Positions 34,047 through 42,993 of a DNA stretch of 64,000 nucleotides are shown here, piece by piece. The notes beneath the pieces were generated by a model. That model searched no databases, had not been told where the DNA came from, and saw only the letters and a list, made by a program, of their open reading frames with translations. Position 1 is the first letter of the stretch. Every line of letters starts with the position of its first letter. Source of the stretch: Streptomyces roseoverticillatus (GTDB lineage Bacteria; Actinomycetota; Actinomycetes; Streptomycetales; Streptomycetaceae). A program made the translations under genes and the position numbers. The stretch spans positions 62,001-126,000 of the forward strand of contig NZ_JOFL01000006.1 of NCBI RefSeq assembly GCF_000719265.1, read 5' to 3'.

Positions 34047-36896
34047 TCAGGCGCAGGACTCGGCGGCCTCGGGCTCCGGCAGGTGCAGACACGCCGCGGG
34101 CGACAGCCGCTCGTCGTCCGCCGCCAGGCTCAGCGCCCGGCGGTCGGAGATCGACAGCTTGCGGTACACCCGGCTCAGGTGCATCTCCACGGTGCGCCGG
34201 GTCACGTACAGCCGCCCGGCGATCTCCCGGTTGGTGAGCCCCTCCGCGGCGAGCAGCGCGGTGCGGCGCTCGGCGGGGGTGAGCGAGGCGGGGCCGATCT
34301 CGGTGTCGCGGCGCGGGCGGGCACCGGCCTCGATCATGTCCTGGCGCAGCTCCTGGACGAGGAGGTGCGCCGCGCACTTCTCGGCCAGCGCGGCGGCGGC
34401 CCGCAGGTGCTCCCGGGCCTGCCGCGTCTTGCGGGTCCGCATCAGCTCGCGGCCCAGGTCGCGCAGCACCCGCGCCTCGTCGAGCGCGGCGCCCGCCTCC
34501 CGCAGCAGCTGGGCGGACTCCGCGAGGACCGCGGCCCGCTCCTCGCCGGGCCCGAGCAGGCCCGCGGCGCGCAGGGCGACGCCGACGGCGTGGGGCGCGC
34601 CGAAGTCCCGCGCGAGGGCCAGCTCCTCCCGGACGAGCCGCCGGGCCGCGTCCTCGTCGCCCAGCCGGGCGTGCGCCAGGGCCGCCTCGGAACGCCAGGG
34701 CCACAGCGCCGGGTTGGTCCAGCCCCGGTGCAGCAGCAGCCGCCCGCACTCCTCCAGGTCCGCGAGCCCCGGCCCGACCCGCCCCAGCGCGACCTGCAGC
34801 CGGCCGCGGTGGAACAGCAGCCCGGGCAGCGTGACGGCGGGCACCGCGTTCTCCAGCCCGGCCTCCAGGAGGACCCGCTGCGCCTGATCGAGGTCACCGG
34901 ACTCGTACAGGGCGCTGCCCAGCCAGCCGCGGGCCGCGGCGGAGCCCAGCCACTCGCGCCCGGCCGGCTCCGGGCCCCGCTCCAGCGCGCCGTGCGCGGC
35001 CTCCAGGCACTCCGTCAGGCGGCCGGAGCGGAAGGCACATTCGGCGAGCACGGCCCGGGCGAGCGCCGCAACGGTGCGCGAGCCCTCCTCGGTCGCCGCG
35101 GTGAGCAGGGCCGCGCCGTGCTCCAGGGCCTCCTCGGCGGCGCCCGAGCGGGCCAGGACGAGGACGAGACCGAGCCGCATCAGGGCGTGGTCGTTGACGG
35201 TGGTGACCGGTTCGCCGAGCGCGAGGCGGGCCTGCTGGACCGCCTCGGCCCGCTGCGTGCCGCCCCACTGCGCGCCCATGGCCTGCGCCGCGGCCTCGGC
35301 GCGCCGCACCCACGGGCACCGGGCGACCTCGCTCAGCTGCGCGGGGAAGGCCGGAGCCGGTGCGCACGACGGCTTCGGACGGGCGCCGCGGCCTTCGAGG
35401 AGCTCCAGCAGTCCGCGTACGGCGCGGAAGCCCGCCCGCAGCTCCTTCGGGGCGCCGGAGCGCTCCAGCTCGCCGGACTCCTGCTCGACGATCCGCAGGG
35501 CCTCGGGGACGTCGCCGGTCATGGCGGCGGCCTGCGCCAGGTCCAGCAGGGCCATGGCGCGGTGCTCGGTGCCGCCCTGGATGAGGCCGACGGTGCGGCG
35601 CAGCCGGGCGACCGCGTGCTCGGGGCCGTCGGCCAGTTCGATGTGGCCGAGCCGGCGCAGCAGTCCGGGCTCCTCTTCCGGCCCGCACTCGGCGAGGCCG
35701 CGCTCCAGGCAGACGCGGGCCTCCGCGAGCGCGCCGCCGGCGAGCGCCGCGTCGGCCGCGTCCACGAGCAGCCGCAGCGCCCAGCGCTCGCCCAGGGGAG
35801 CGGAGGGCAGCAGGTGCGCGGTGATGCGCTCGCGGGGGGCGCTGCTCGCGTAGAGGGCCCTGGCGGCCTCCGCGTGCAGCCGGGCCCGCTCGCTGGGCGG
35901 CATCCGGGCCCGGAAGGAGGCCATGACGAGGGGCTGGGCGAAGCCGATGCCGTCCTGGCCCTCCGTCAGGACGCCCCAGTGCACGAGCCGGTAGAGCAGG
36001 TCCGCGGCCTCGCCGGCGCCGATGCCGGCGAGGTGGGCGACGAGCGGGGCGCTCGCCCCGGGCGCGACGATCGACACGGCGTCGAGCACCGCGCCGACCC
36101 GGGAGGAGCTGCCGTCGAGCCGGGTCAGGAGGGTCTCGGCGACCTCCACCGGGCCCAGTCCGGCCACCCGGTGCGCGGAGACGACGCCCGGCGCGAGGCC
36201 CGTGCGCCGCAGCTCGCGCAGCAGCGCCTGGAGCAGCAGCGGATTGCCGCCGGTGGCCGCGCGGCAGGCCCGTACGAGGCCGGGGTCGGCGTGCTCGCCC
36301 GTGAAGGCGGACAGCAGATAGGCGACGCTGTCGCCGTTGAGGCCCTGCAGCACCGCGCGGCGGTGGAAGAACGAGGCGACCCCGGCGGGGGACTCGGCGC
36401 TCTGCGGCCCGGCCCCGGGGCCCGCCGGCCCTGGGCGGTCCACGCCGAGGGTGGCCAGCAGGAAGACCGGCAGGCCTTCCAGACGGGCCGTCAGATAGCC
36501 GAGCCAGCGCAGCGACGGGGTGTCCGTCCACTGCAGGTCGTCGATCGCGACCAGCAGGGGCGCGCCGGCCGTGGCGGCCGTGATCAGCCGGTGCATGCCG
36601 GCGGCCTCCGCGTCCCCGTCGCCCGGGTCCTCCTGCGCCGGGTCCGTGCCGAGCAGGCACAGCAGCTGGTCACGCATCTGGTGCAGGACGCCGTGGGCCC
36701 GGCTCCGCTCGCCCGGTCTGGCGCGTGCGGAGACCGTCCCGAACCCCCTGCTCCGGGCGGTCCGCAGCGCGGCCCGCACCAAGTGCGACTTGCCGGTGCC
36801 TATGCCCCCCTCCAGCAGCAGGCTGGCCCCCATGCCGGCCTCCGCTGCGGACAGGCCCCCGTCCAGGGCCGTCATTTCGCTGTCGCGGCTCAGCAA
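34047..36896 (-). CDS. LuxR-family LAL transcriptional regulator (second copy)
   Basis: A 949-aa LAL regulator paralogous to the one at 22922-25855. Walker A is canonical here (LEGGIGTGKSH, about 27-37), Walker B is LVAIDDLQWTD near 120, and the LuxR HTH is near 870-930 (LTPAERRTALLAAEGLTNREIAGRLYVTRRTVEMHLSRVYRKL region). The start is TTG 36896 with GGGAGGGAGAG upstream, an uncommon start codon that would limit translation. No TTA codon seen. It lies 81 bp downstream of a tetR gene on the same strand. Confidence 0.87.
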   Translation of the reverse strand: MLSRDSEMTALDGGLSAAEAGMGASLLLEGGIGTGKSHLVRAALRTARSRGFGTVSARARPGERSRAHGVLHQMRDQLLCLLGTDPAQEDPGDGDAEAAGMHRLITAATAGAPLLVAIDDLQWTDTPSLRWLGYLTARLEGLPVFLLATLGVDRPGPAGPGAGPQSAESPAGVASFFHRRAVLQGLNGDSVAYLLSAFTGEHADPGLVRACRAATGGNPLLLQALLRELRRTGLAPGVVSAHRVAGLGPVEVAETLLTRLDGSSSRVGAVLDAVSIVAPGASAPLVAHLAGIGAGEAADLLYRLVHWGVLTEGQDGIGFAQPLVMASFRARMPPSERARLHAEAARALYASSAPRERITAHLLPSAPLGERWALRLLVDAADAALAGGALAEARVCLERGLAECGPEEEPGLLRRLGHIELADGPEHAVARLRRTVGLIQGGTEHRAMALLDLAQAAAMTGDVPEALRIVEQESGELERSGAPKELRAGFRAVRGLLELLEGRGARPKPSCAPAPAFPAQLSEVARCPWVRRAEAAAQAMGAQWGGTQRAEAVQQARLALGEPVTTVNDHALMRLGLVLVLARSGAAEEALEHGAALLTAATEEGSRTVAALARAVLAECAFRSGRLTECLEAAHGALERGPEPAGREWLGSAAARGWLGSALYESGDLDQAQRVLLEAGLENAVPAVTLPGLLFHRGRLQVALGRVGPGLADLEECGRLLLHRGWTNPALWPWRSEAALAHARLGDEDAARRLVREELALARDFGAPHAVGVALRAAGLLGPGEERAAVLAESAQLLREAGAALDEARVLRDLGRELMRTRKTRQAREHLRAAAALAEKCAAHLLVQELRQDMIEAGARPRRDTEIGPASLTPAERRTALLAAEGLTNREIAGRLYVTRRTVEMHLSRVYRKLSISDRRALSLAADDERLSPAACLHLPEPEAAESCA

Positions 36897-36977
36897 CAGT
36901 CTCTCCCTCCCCTCGTACCTGCCGGGCCGTCACGGCGCCCGGCCCCCCGCCGCCCCCCGTACGCCGGAACCCGTGCG

Positions 36978-37643
36978 TCAGAAACCGTCGAAGACCCCGT
37001 GCCGGTGGCGCTCGCGCCAGGCACCGGTGGCCACGCCCTTCAGGACGACCTCGACCACGTCCTCCGCGAGCGCCGCGGTCACCGGCAGGTGCCCGAAGAG
37101 CACCCGGTAGTACGTGCTGGACGCCAGCATGTCCAGCAGCAGGTCGATGTCCGCGTCGGGGCGGATGTCCCCCCGCCGGATCCCGCGTCGCAGCGCCTCG
37201 GCCGTCGAGGCCCGGCGCGGGTGGAAGAAGCGCTCCAGGAAGAGGGCGTCCAGCTCCGGCTGGTCGGCGAGGTCGGCCACGAGGGCGGGCAGCACGCGCC
37301 GCCCGAGCGCGGTGCCGAAGGCCTGGCTGAGGGTGCCGATCCCGGCGATCAGGTCGCAGTGGGTGCAGCCGGTGTCCGGGGTCGGGGCGGTGCCCATCGT
37401 GGTGACCAGCGCGTCTACGACGAGGTGCTGGCGGGACTGCCAGCGCCGGCGCAGGGCGGGCTTGCTCGTGCCCGCACGGGCGGCCACCGCCTCAAGCGTC
37501 AGGTTCCCGTAGCCCGACTCGTTGAGGAGCTCCATCACCGCGGCGGGCACGGCTGCGTCGATGCGGCCGTCCCGCGGCCTGCCTGTGCGCTGCTGGCCGG
37601 CCTCGCGCTCTTCGGCCACCGCGCCGTTCGGGGTGTTCACCAT
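36978..37643 (-). CDS. TetR-family repressor
   Basis: A 221-aa regulator. N-terminal HTH at about 28-75 (LNESGYGNLTLEAVAARAGTSKPALRRRW region) and a C-terminal helical ligand domain that includes a CTHC pair near residue 90. It diverges from the MFS exporter at 37709, with a palindrome in the 65-bp gap, so it probably represses that pump and itself until a ligand such as the pathway product binds. Confidence 0.87.
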   Translation of the reverse strand: MVNTPNGAVAEEREAGQQRTGRPRDGRIDAAVPAAVMELLNESGYGNLTLEAVAARAGTSKPALRRRWQSRQHLVVDALVTTMGTAPTPDTGCTHCDLIAGIGTLSQAFGTALGRRVLPALVADLADQPELDALFLERFFHPRRASTAEALRRGIRRGDIRPDADIDLLLDMLASSTYYRVLFGHLPVTAALAEDVVEVVLKGVATGAWRERHRHGVFDGF

Positions 37644-37656
37644 GCGGCCAGTATAG

Positions 37657-37675
37657 GTAATCTGCTATTAATTAC
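37657..37675. promoter_or_regulatory. TetR operator candidate
   Basis: TAATctgctATTA (37658-37670) lies inside a larger GTAAT...ATTAC inverted repeat (37657-37675) in the AT-rich gap between tetR and the exporter gene. Confidence 0.55.
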
Positions 37676-37708
37676 GTCCCGGAACGGAACGAAACTTGGG
37701 AGGTCGTT

Positions 37709-39190
37709 GTGTCGCAAGATGTGAACGAGAGGACGGAAGGGGCCGGTGAGCCGCTCGCGTCACCTGTCGCGGAGGGGGGCACGCCATCCTCGGCCGAGGT
37801 GCCGGCCGGGGGATCGGAGAGCGTGTTCGGCGGGGCCTACCGCGCGCTGACGCTCGGCGTCATCCTCTCCGTGAGCATGGTCGCCTTCGAGTCCCTGGGC
37901 GTGGCCACGGTCCTGCCCGACATCGCGAAGGACCTCGACGGCCTGGGCGCCTACGGCTGGGGCCTGTCCGCCCTGATGCTCGCCAACATCATCGGTACGG
38001 TGGTCGCCGGCCGCGCCGCCGACCGAAGCGGTCCCGTGCGCTCGATGGCCATCGGCATGCTGGTCTTCGCCGTCGGCTGCGCCGTGGCGGGCGCAGCGCC
38101 CACGTGGCCGCTCTTCCTGCTGGGCCGGGCGCTCCAGGGCCTCGGTGTCGGTGCTGTCATGAGCATGGCCTACACGGTGATCGGCCTCGCGTACCCCGAG
38201 AACCTCAGGGCCCGCATGTTCGCCCTGCTCTCCTCCGCGTGGACCATCCCCTCGCTGATCGGCCCCGTGATCGCCGGCACCCTCGCCGACTTCACCAGCT
38301 GGCGCGGCGTCTTCCTGCTGATGCTCCCCCTGATCGCCATCGCCGCCCTCCTCACCCTCCCGGGCCTGCGCCGCCTCGAGCGCCCGGCCGGCACCGCCGG
38401 CAGCAGCGCCCCCGCGGGCCCCTGGTGGAAGAGCCCGCTCGCCGCCAGCATCCTGCTCACCGCCGGCACCGCCCTGCTCCTGCAGGCCCTGCTGCTCAAG
38501 AACATCGTGCTGCTCGTCGTGCTCGCCCTCGTCGGCATCGCCGTCGCCGTGCCGACCCTGCGCCAGGTGACCCCCGCCGGCACGCTCAGCCTGCGTGCCG
38601 GAGTCGGTGCCGGCATCGGCATCCGCTTCCTGCTCTGCGGCGTCTACTTCGGCAGCGAGGCCTTCCTCCCGCTCGGCCTGCAGGAACTGCGCGGCGTGAA
38701 CGCCTCCCTGGCCGGCCTCGGCCTGTCCGCCGGCGCCATCACCTGGGTCGTCGGCTCCGCCTGGCAGGCCAAGCGCGACGGCAAGGGCAACGGCCGCACC
38801 GGCAGCGTCACCATCGGCTTCACCATCCTCTTCGCCGGCCTCGTCGTCATGGCCGCGGCCGTCCTCGTCGAGGCGATCCCCCCGCTCGTCGCCATCGCCG
38901 GCTGGGCCCTCGGCGGCATCGGCATGGGCATCGGCTTCAACGCCGCCACCACCGACACCCTCGAACAGGCCCCTGCCGAGCAGCAGGGTCTCGTCAGCGG
39001 CTCCCTGCAGCTCGCCCAGACCCTTGCGACCGGTCTGATCTCCGGCATCGGCGGCGCCGCCATCGCCATGGCCCACCAGCACGACTCGACCACCCGGGCC
39101 GGGCTCCTGTTCACCTTCGTCATCACCGCGGTCCTCGCACTGGCCGGCGTCCTCGTCTCCCGGCGCCTGCGCCCCGCCCGGGCCGCCTGA
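37709..39190 (+). CDS. MFS drug/metabolite exporter (second copy)
   Basis: A 493-aa DHA2-like exporter with about 14 helices, paralogous to the exporter at 26665-28134. Motifs are GRAADRSGPVRSM after helix 2 and LGRALQGLGVGAVMSMAYTVIG. GTG 37709 with GGGAGG 6 nt upstream. The gene for an FMN-reductase-fold protein follows after 38 bp on the same strand. Two related pumps under different repressor types suggest response to two ligands or two products. Confidence 0.88.
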   Translation: MSQDVNERTEGAGEPLASPVAEGGTPSSAEVPAGGSESVFGGAYRALTLGVILSVSMVAFESLGVATVLPDIAKDLDGLGAYGWGLSALMLANIIGTVVAGRAADRSGPVRSMAIGMLVFAVGCAVAGAAPTWPLFLLGRALQGLGVGAVMSMAYTVIGLAYPENLRARMFALLSSAWTIPSLIGPVIAGTLADFTSWRGVFLLMLPLIAIAALLTLPGLRRLERPAGTAGSSAPAGPWWKSPLAASILLTAGTALLLQALLLKNIVLLVVLALVGIAVAVPTLRQVTPAGTLSLRAGVGAGIGIRFLLCGVYFGSEAFLPLGLQELRGVNASLAGLGLSAGAITWVVGSAWQAKRDGKGNGRTGSVTIGFTILFAGLVVMAAAVLVEAIPPLVAIAGWALGGIGMGIGFNAATTDTLEQAPAEQQGLVSGSLQLAQTLATGLISGIGGAAIAMAHQHDSTTRAGLLFTFVITAVLALAGVLVSRRLRPARAA

Positions 39191-39228
39191 CGCCCGGGAA
39201 CCAAGCACCTCAAGGAAGGAGACCGACC

Positions 39229-39831
39229 GTGGAGAACGTCCTCCTGCTGGGACTGAGCGCCCCCACCGAAGACGATCCGTACGGTGACCGGCTGCTTCGC
39301 GCGCTCTCGGCCCCCGGAGCCTCCGGCACCCGGCTCGTCGTCAGCACGGCGCCCTCCGTGCTGGCCCGCGCCGGCAGCGAGATCATCGCCCCGTCGCACC
39401 CCGTGGCCGACGCGCTCCGCCAGATGGCGTCGCTCGCCGACGGCATCGTCCTCACCACGCCCGAGACGGACGGCGCGCCGCCCGCCTCGCTGCGCACGCT
39501 CCTGAACTGGCTGACCTGGCCGACCGAGGGCTCGCCCCTCGTGGGCAAGCCCGTGGCCGTCCTCACCACCTGTGAGGAGCCCATCGCCGAGCAGAAGCCG
39601 TACTCCGAGGTCGAGCGGATGCTGTTCACGGCCGGTGCCACCATCATCGGCCCGCGCACCATCGTGCCCCGCGTGACCCGGGCCCTGCGCGAGGAGCCCG
39701 ACGGGCAGGTCTCCTTCGGCGACCCGGGAGCGGCCGTGCGCCTGCTGTTCCACATCCACCGCACGGCCGCGGCCGCCCGGGAGAACGCGGGCCTGCCGCC
39801 CGCGGAGGACTTCCGGCCGTGGCTGCTGTGA
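39229..39831 (+). CDS. NAD(P)H-dependent FMN reductase-fold protein
   Basis: A 200-aa flavodoxin-like protein. The strand-helix segment ADGIVLTTPETDGAPPASLRTLLNWLTW (about 73-100) corresponds to the A..vi.tP.Y....P..LKN.iDW motif of the FMN-reductase family, followed by GKPVAVLTT. It may supply reduced flavin, or act directly as an oxidoreductase on an azapteridine intermediate. GTG 39229 is supported by AAGGAAGGAGA. Co-transcribed with the exporter; a strong hairpin follows. Confidence 0.72.
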   Translation: MENVLLLGLSAPTEDDPYGDRLLRALSAPGASGTRLVVSTAPSVLARAGSEIIAPSHPVADALRQMASLADGIVLTTPETDGAPPASLRTLLNWLTWPTEGSPLVGKPVAVLTTCEEPIAEQKPYSEVERMLFTAGATIIGPRTIVPRVTRALREEPDGQVSFGDPGAAVRLLFHIHRTAAAARENAGLPPAEDFRPWLL

Positions 39832-39846
39832 CGGCGGACGCCGGAA

Positions 39847-39874
39847 GGCCCCGACGGTGAGGACCGTCGGGGCC
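39847..39874. terminator. Strong bidirectional hairpin between convergent units
   Basis: Perfect 12-bp arms GGCCCCGACGGT / ACCGTCGGGGCC with a GAGG loop lie between the convergent stop codons at 39831 and 39909. Confidence 0.8.
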
Positions 39875-39908
39875 ACGGGGGAACCGGCCCGCTGCCGGGC
39901 CGGCCTGC

Positions 39909-40649
39909 TCAGGCCGCCGTGCAGCGCAGCATCACCAGCGGCGGGTTGGCCAGGAAGTCCGCCCAGAACTCCGCGCCGAACGCGGCGAGACCGTCCTCCG
40001 GCACCTCGAGCGGCACCCAGGTGATGCCGGTGAAACCGGCCTGCCGCAGCGCGCCCTCGTAGACCTCGCGCCGCGGGTAGTTGGTCACGAACTCGATGGG
40101 CGAGTCCAGGAGCGCGGTGATCCGCACCCGCGGGCCCACCTCGCCCTCGCCCACCGGCTCGTAGCGGAAGCCGTACTTGTCCGTCGGCGGCCCGTCGAAG
40201 CGGAAGTCCGGCGCCTGGGTGAGCACGAAGAACTCGCCGCCCGGCCGCAGGTTGCGGTGCACGCCCCGGCACATCCACTCCATCGTGGCCGCGTCGTCGG
40301 CGTAGTTGAGCAGGTACACCGCCGTCGCCACGTCGAAGTGCCGGTCGAAGACCGGCAGGTCGGCGCCGTCGGCGACCTGGTAGCGCACCCCCAGGGGGCT
40401 GCGCTCCTCGATGGCCCGGGCCGCGGCCACCATCCCGTCGGAGACGTCGACGCCGAGGACGTCCGCCGCCCCCAGCCGCCTGGCCTGCCGGGTGTAGAAG
40501 CCCGTGCCGCAGGCCAGGTCCAGCACGGAACGGCCGCTCAGATCGCCGAGCATCCGCACGAAGCTGCCGCTCTCGGGGTAACGCGCCATGGGCAGCGACT
40601 TGAAGCCCTCGTAGGCCTCGCCGATGTCGTCGTACTGCTGGACGGTCAT
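39909..40649 (-). CDS. ToxA-like SAM-dependent methyltransferase (copy 3)
   Basis: A 246-aa class I methyltransferase: QQYDDIGEAYE start, SAM motif I VLDLACGTGFYTRQARRLGAA, AVYLLNYAD in motif IV region and FWADFLANPPLVML at the end. It is translationally coupled (ATGA overlap) to the flavodoxin-fold gene and ends the operon that carries RibD- and ToxD-like genes, so it is the best candidate for the true ToxA counterpart that finishes N-methylation. Confidence 0.87.
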   Translation of the reverse strand: MTVQQYDDIGEAYEGFKSLPMARYPESGSFVRMLGDLSGRSVLDLACGTGFYTRQARRLGAADVLGVDVSDGMVAAARAIEERSPLGVRYQVADGADLPVFDRHFDVATAVYLLNYADDAATMEWMCRGVHRNLRPGGEFFVLTQAPDFRFDGPPTDKYGFRYEPVGEGEVGPRVRITALLDSPIEFVTNYPRREVYEGALRQAGFTGITWVPLEVPEDGLAAFGAEFWADFLANPPLVMLRCTAA

Positions 40650-41866
40650 ATGACTTCCTTTTCGAGGGGGGTGTCAGAGGTGGCGCCCGCGGACACGGGC
40701 TCGCGGCGCAGCCGGTCGCCGGCGAGGGCCATGCGCCGGCCCTGGTGCCGGGCGGCCGCCAGCGCCTGCGGGGTGGGCAGGGCCCCCGCCGACCGGGAGT
40801 GCGACGTGCCGTACGGATTGCCGCCCGCCGCGAAGACCGCGGGGTCGGTGTAGCCGGGCGGCACCACCACCGCGCCGCCGTGGTGCAGCACGTTGTTCAG
40901 GGCGAGCAGCGCCGATTCGCTGCCCGCGTGCGGCCGGGGGGTGCAGGTGAACCCACTGGCCGGCTTGCCCGCCAGCGGTCCCGGGCCGTCCTCGGGCTCC
41001 AGCGACTGCAGGAAGCCCAGCATGGAGGCGGCCATGGATCCCGACCGGACGCGTGCTCCGAAGAGCAGCGAGTCCGCCCAGGCCACGTCGTCCGGGGTGA
41101 CGACGGCCGCCGGCGGGGCGCCGCCCGCGGGTCCGGGCAGGCCCGCCTCCCGCGCGGCCGCGGGCCCCGCCAGCCGGCGCAGCCGCACCTCGGCCCCCAG
41201 CTCCCGGGCGCCCGCCGCGCACTCCTGCGCCAGCATGCGGACCGTTTCGTCCTCGGCGCAGTGGACGACCGTGACCCGGGCGCGGCCGGCCGTGTCGTCC
41301 GCCCGGTCGGCGCGCCGCACCCGTGCCGTCGTGACGGCCAGCCGGTGGCCGGCCGCCCACGCGGCGGCCAGGTCGGCCTCCCCGACGGTGCCGTCGCGCA
41401 CCGCCGAGACCGACAGCCCGTACGGATTGCCGCCCGTGGCCCGGCACTCGGCGCTGAAGGGGTCGGAGCCCAGCACCCACGCCCCCCAGTGGTAGACCGT
41501 CTGGAACAGCGCCAGCAGGGTGGCCTCGCGGCCGCCGTGCAGACACGTCGACGACGTCATGCCGGTCACGATCCGGTCGGCGAGCAGCCCCTGGGACCAC
41601 AGCGGCGAGGTGCTCTCCAGGAACCGCTTGAACGGCGAGGAGGGGTTGCCGAAGTACGTGGGCGTGGCCAGCACCAGGCCGTCGGCCCAGAGCACGTCCT
41701 CCGGCGCGGCCTCCGGCTCCGGCCACGCCGCCACCGCCTTGTCGTCGGAGACCCGCACCAGCCGCACCTGCGCGCCGTACGCGCGCGCACCCTCGGCCGC
41801 GGCCTCCGCGAGGGCGCGCATCGTGCCGCGCCGGCTGTGGTGGACGACGGCGATCTTCGGGGTCAC
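40646..41866 (-). CDS. Tandem double flavodoxin-fold (WrbA-like) oxidoreductase
   Basis: A 406-aa protein made of two WrbA/flavodoxin-like halves. The first (1-205) has HHSRRGTMRALAEAAAEGA for the FMN phosphate loop and ATPTYFGNPSSPFKRFLEST plus TSSTCLHGGREATLLALFQTVYHWG. The second (about 215-400) repeats this pattern with VVHCAEDETVRMLAQECAAGA, and ARVRSGSMAASMLGFLQSLE and PRPHAGSESALLALNNVLHHGG. The second phosphate loop is weaker, so one half may be structural. Start GTG 41866 overlaps the RibD-like gene. Candidate redox enzyme for ring formation or quinone-like recycling of the product. Confidence 0.78.
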   Translation of the reverse strand: MTPKIAVVHHSRRGTMRALAEAAAEGARAYGAQVRLVRVSDDKAVAAWPEPEAAPEDVLWADGLVLATPTYFGNPSSPFKRFLESTSPLWSQGLLADRIVTGMTSSTCLHGGREATLLALFQTVYHWGAWVLGSDPFSAECRATGGNPYGLSVSAVRDGTVGEADLAAAWAAGHRLAVTTARVRRADRADDTAGRARVTVVHCAEDETVRMLAQECAAGARELGAEVRLRRLAGPAAAREAGLPGPAGGAPPAAVVTPDDVAWADSLLFGARVRSGSMAASMLGFLQSLEPEDGPGPLAGKPASGFTCTPRPHAGSESALLALNNVLHHGGAVVVPPGYTDPAVFAAGGNPYGTSHSRSAGALPTPQALAAARHQGRRMALAGDRLRREPVSAGATSDTPLEKEVI

Positions 41867-42993
41867 GGCGCCTCCTCCGGCTCCCGGCCGGCGGCGAGCG
41901 GGCGGGAGCGCAGCACCAGCCGGACGTCGTCGCCGAGCCGGGCGACCTCGTCCAGCTGCAGCCGCAGCGCCTCGCTCAGGGTGCCGGCCCCGAACCCGTC
42001 GAGCACCGCGCGCCCCCCGCCGCCGAGCAGCACGGGTGCGACGTAGGCCACGACGCGGTCGAGCATGCCCCGGGAGGCGAACTCCGCGGCGAGCCGTGCG
42101 CCGCCCTCCAGCAGGACGGAGCGCAGCCCCCGCTCGTAGAGGGCGCCCGTCAGGGCCGCGAGGTCGAGCCGGCCGCCGGTCTCCGGGAGGGCCAGGACCT
42201 CGTGCCCGTCCGGCAGTTCCGGCCGGGCGGCCGACTCGCCGACCACCACCAGGGTCGGGGCCGCGTCGTCCAGGACCCGCGCGCCGGGCCGGATGCTTCC
42301 GGTGCGGTCCAGCACGATCCGCAGCGGCGGCTTCCCAAAGACGCCGTGGCGCAGCCCCAGGTGGGGGTCGTCCGCGCGGAGCGTGCCCGAGCCGACCAGG
42401 ACCGCGTCGTGCGTGGCGCGCAGTCCGTGGGCATCCGCCCGGGCCTCCGGGCCGGTGATCCAGCGCGAGGTGCCGTCGGGCGCGGCCGAGCGCCCGTCGA
42501 GCGTCCCGCCGAACTTCCACGTCACGCACGGCCGGCCGAGCCGGGTCGCGGTCAGCCAGAGCTCGTTGGCCCGCTCGGCCTCCTCGCGCAGCACGCCGCC
42601 CACGACCTCGATCCCCGCGGCGCGCAGCCGCCCGGCGCCGCCCGCGTGGCCGGGCACGGGGTCCGGCACCGCGTACACCACCCGGGCGACCCCGGCGGCG
42701 AGGAGCGCGTCCGCGCACGGGCCCGTACGGCCCCGGTGCGCGCACGGCTCCAGGGTGACGACGGCCGTCGTGCCCCGCGCGCGTTCCCCCGCGGCGGTCA
42801 GCGCCTCGACCTCGGCGTGCGGCCGGCCCGCCCCGAGGTGGAAGCCCTCGGCCACCGTGCCGCCGTCCGCGTCCAGCAGGACGCAGCCGACGACGGGGTT
42901 GGGGCTGGTGCGGCCCAGGCGGGTGACGGCGAGCTCCAGAGCCCGGCGCATGGCCGCCCGTTCGGCGGGGGTGGCGGTGAGCGCCGCCGTCAC
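41863..42993 (-). CDS. RibD-like bifunctional deaminase/reductase (ToxE type)
   Basis: A 376-aa protein with both RibD domains. The deaminase domain has zinc ligands His59, Cys84 and Cys93 and catalytic Glu61 (PHAEVEAL, LEPCAHRGRTGPC). The reductase domain (about 150-376) has TWKFGGTLDGRSAAPDGTSRWIT and VLVGSGTLRADDP. It should turn the GTP cyclohydrolase II product into 5-amino-6-ribosylamino-uracil, the shared precursor of riboflavin and toxoflavin. No ribB, ribE or ribH is nearby, so it serves a special pathway. Starts in a GTGA overlap with the ToxD-like gene. Confidence 0.9.
   Translation of the reverse strand: MTAALTATPAERAAMRRALELAVTRLGRTSPNPVVGCVLLDADGGTVAEGFHLGAGRPHAEVEALTAAGERARGTTAVVTLEPCAHRGRTGPCADALLAAGVARVVYAVPDPVPGHAGGAGRLRAAGIEVVGGVLREEAERANELWLTATRLGRPCVTWKFGGTLDGRSAAPDGTSRWITGPEARADAHGLRATHDAVLVGSGTLRADDPHLGLRHGVFGKPPLRIVLDRTGSIRPGARVLDDAAPTLVVVGESAARPELPDGHEVLALPETGGRLDLAALTGALYERGLRSVLLEGGARLAAEFASRGMLDRVVAYVAPVLLGGGGRAVLDGFGAGTLSEALRLQLDEVARLGDDVRLVLRSRPLAAGREPEEAP

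Noticed and set aside
29548..37724. Long plus-strand frames opposite the molybdenum hydroxylase and second LAL regulator (740 and 1213 codons)
   Set aside because: They have the antisense amino-acid composition typical of high-GC DNA and no start signals or domains.
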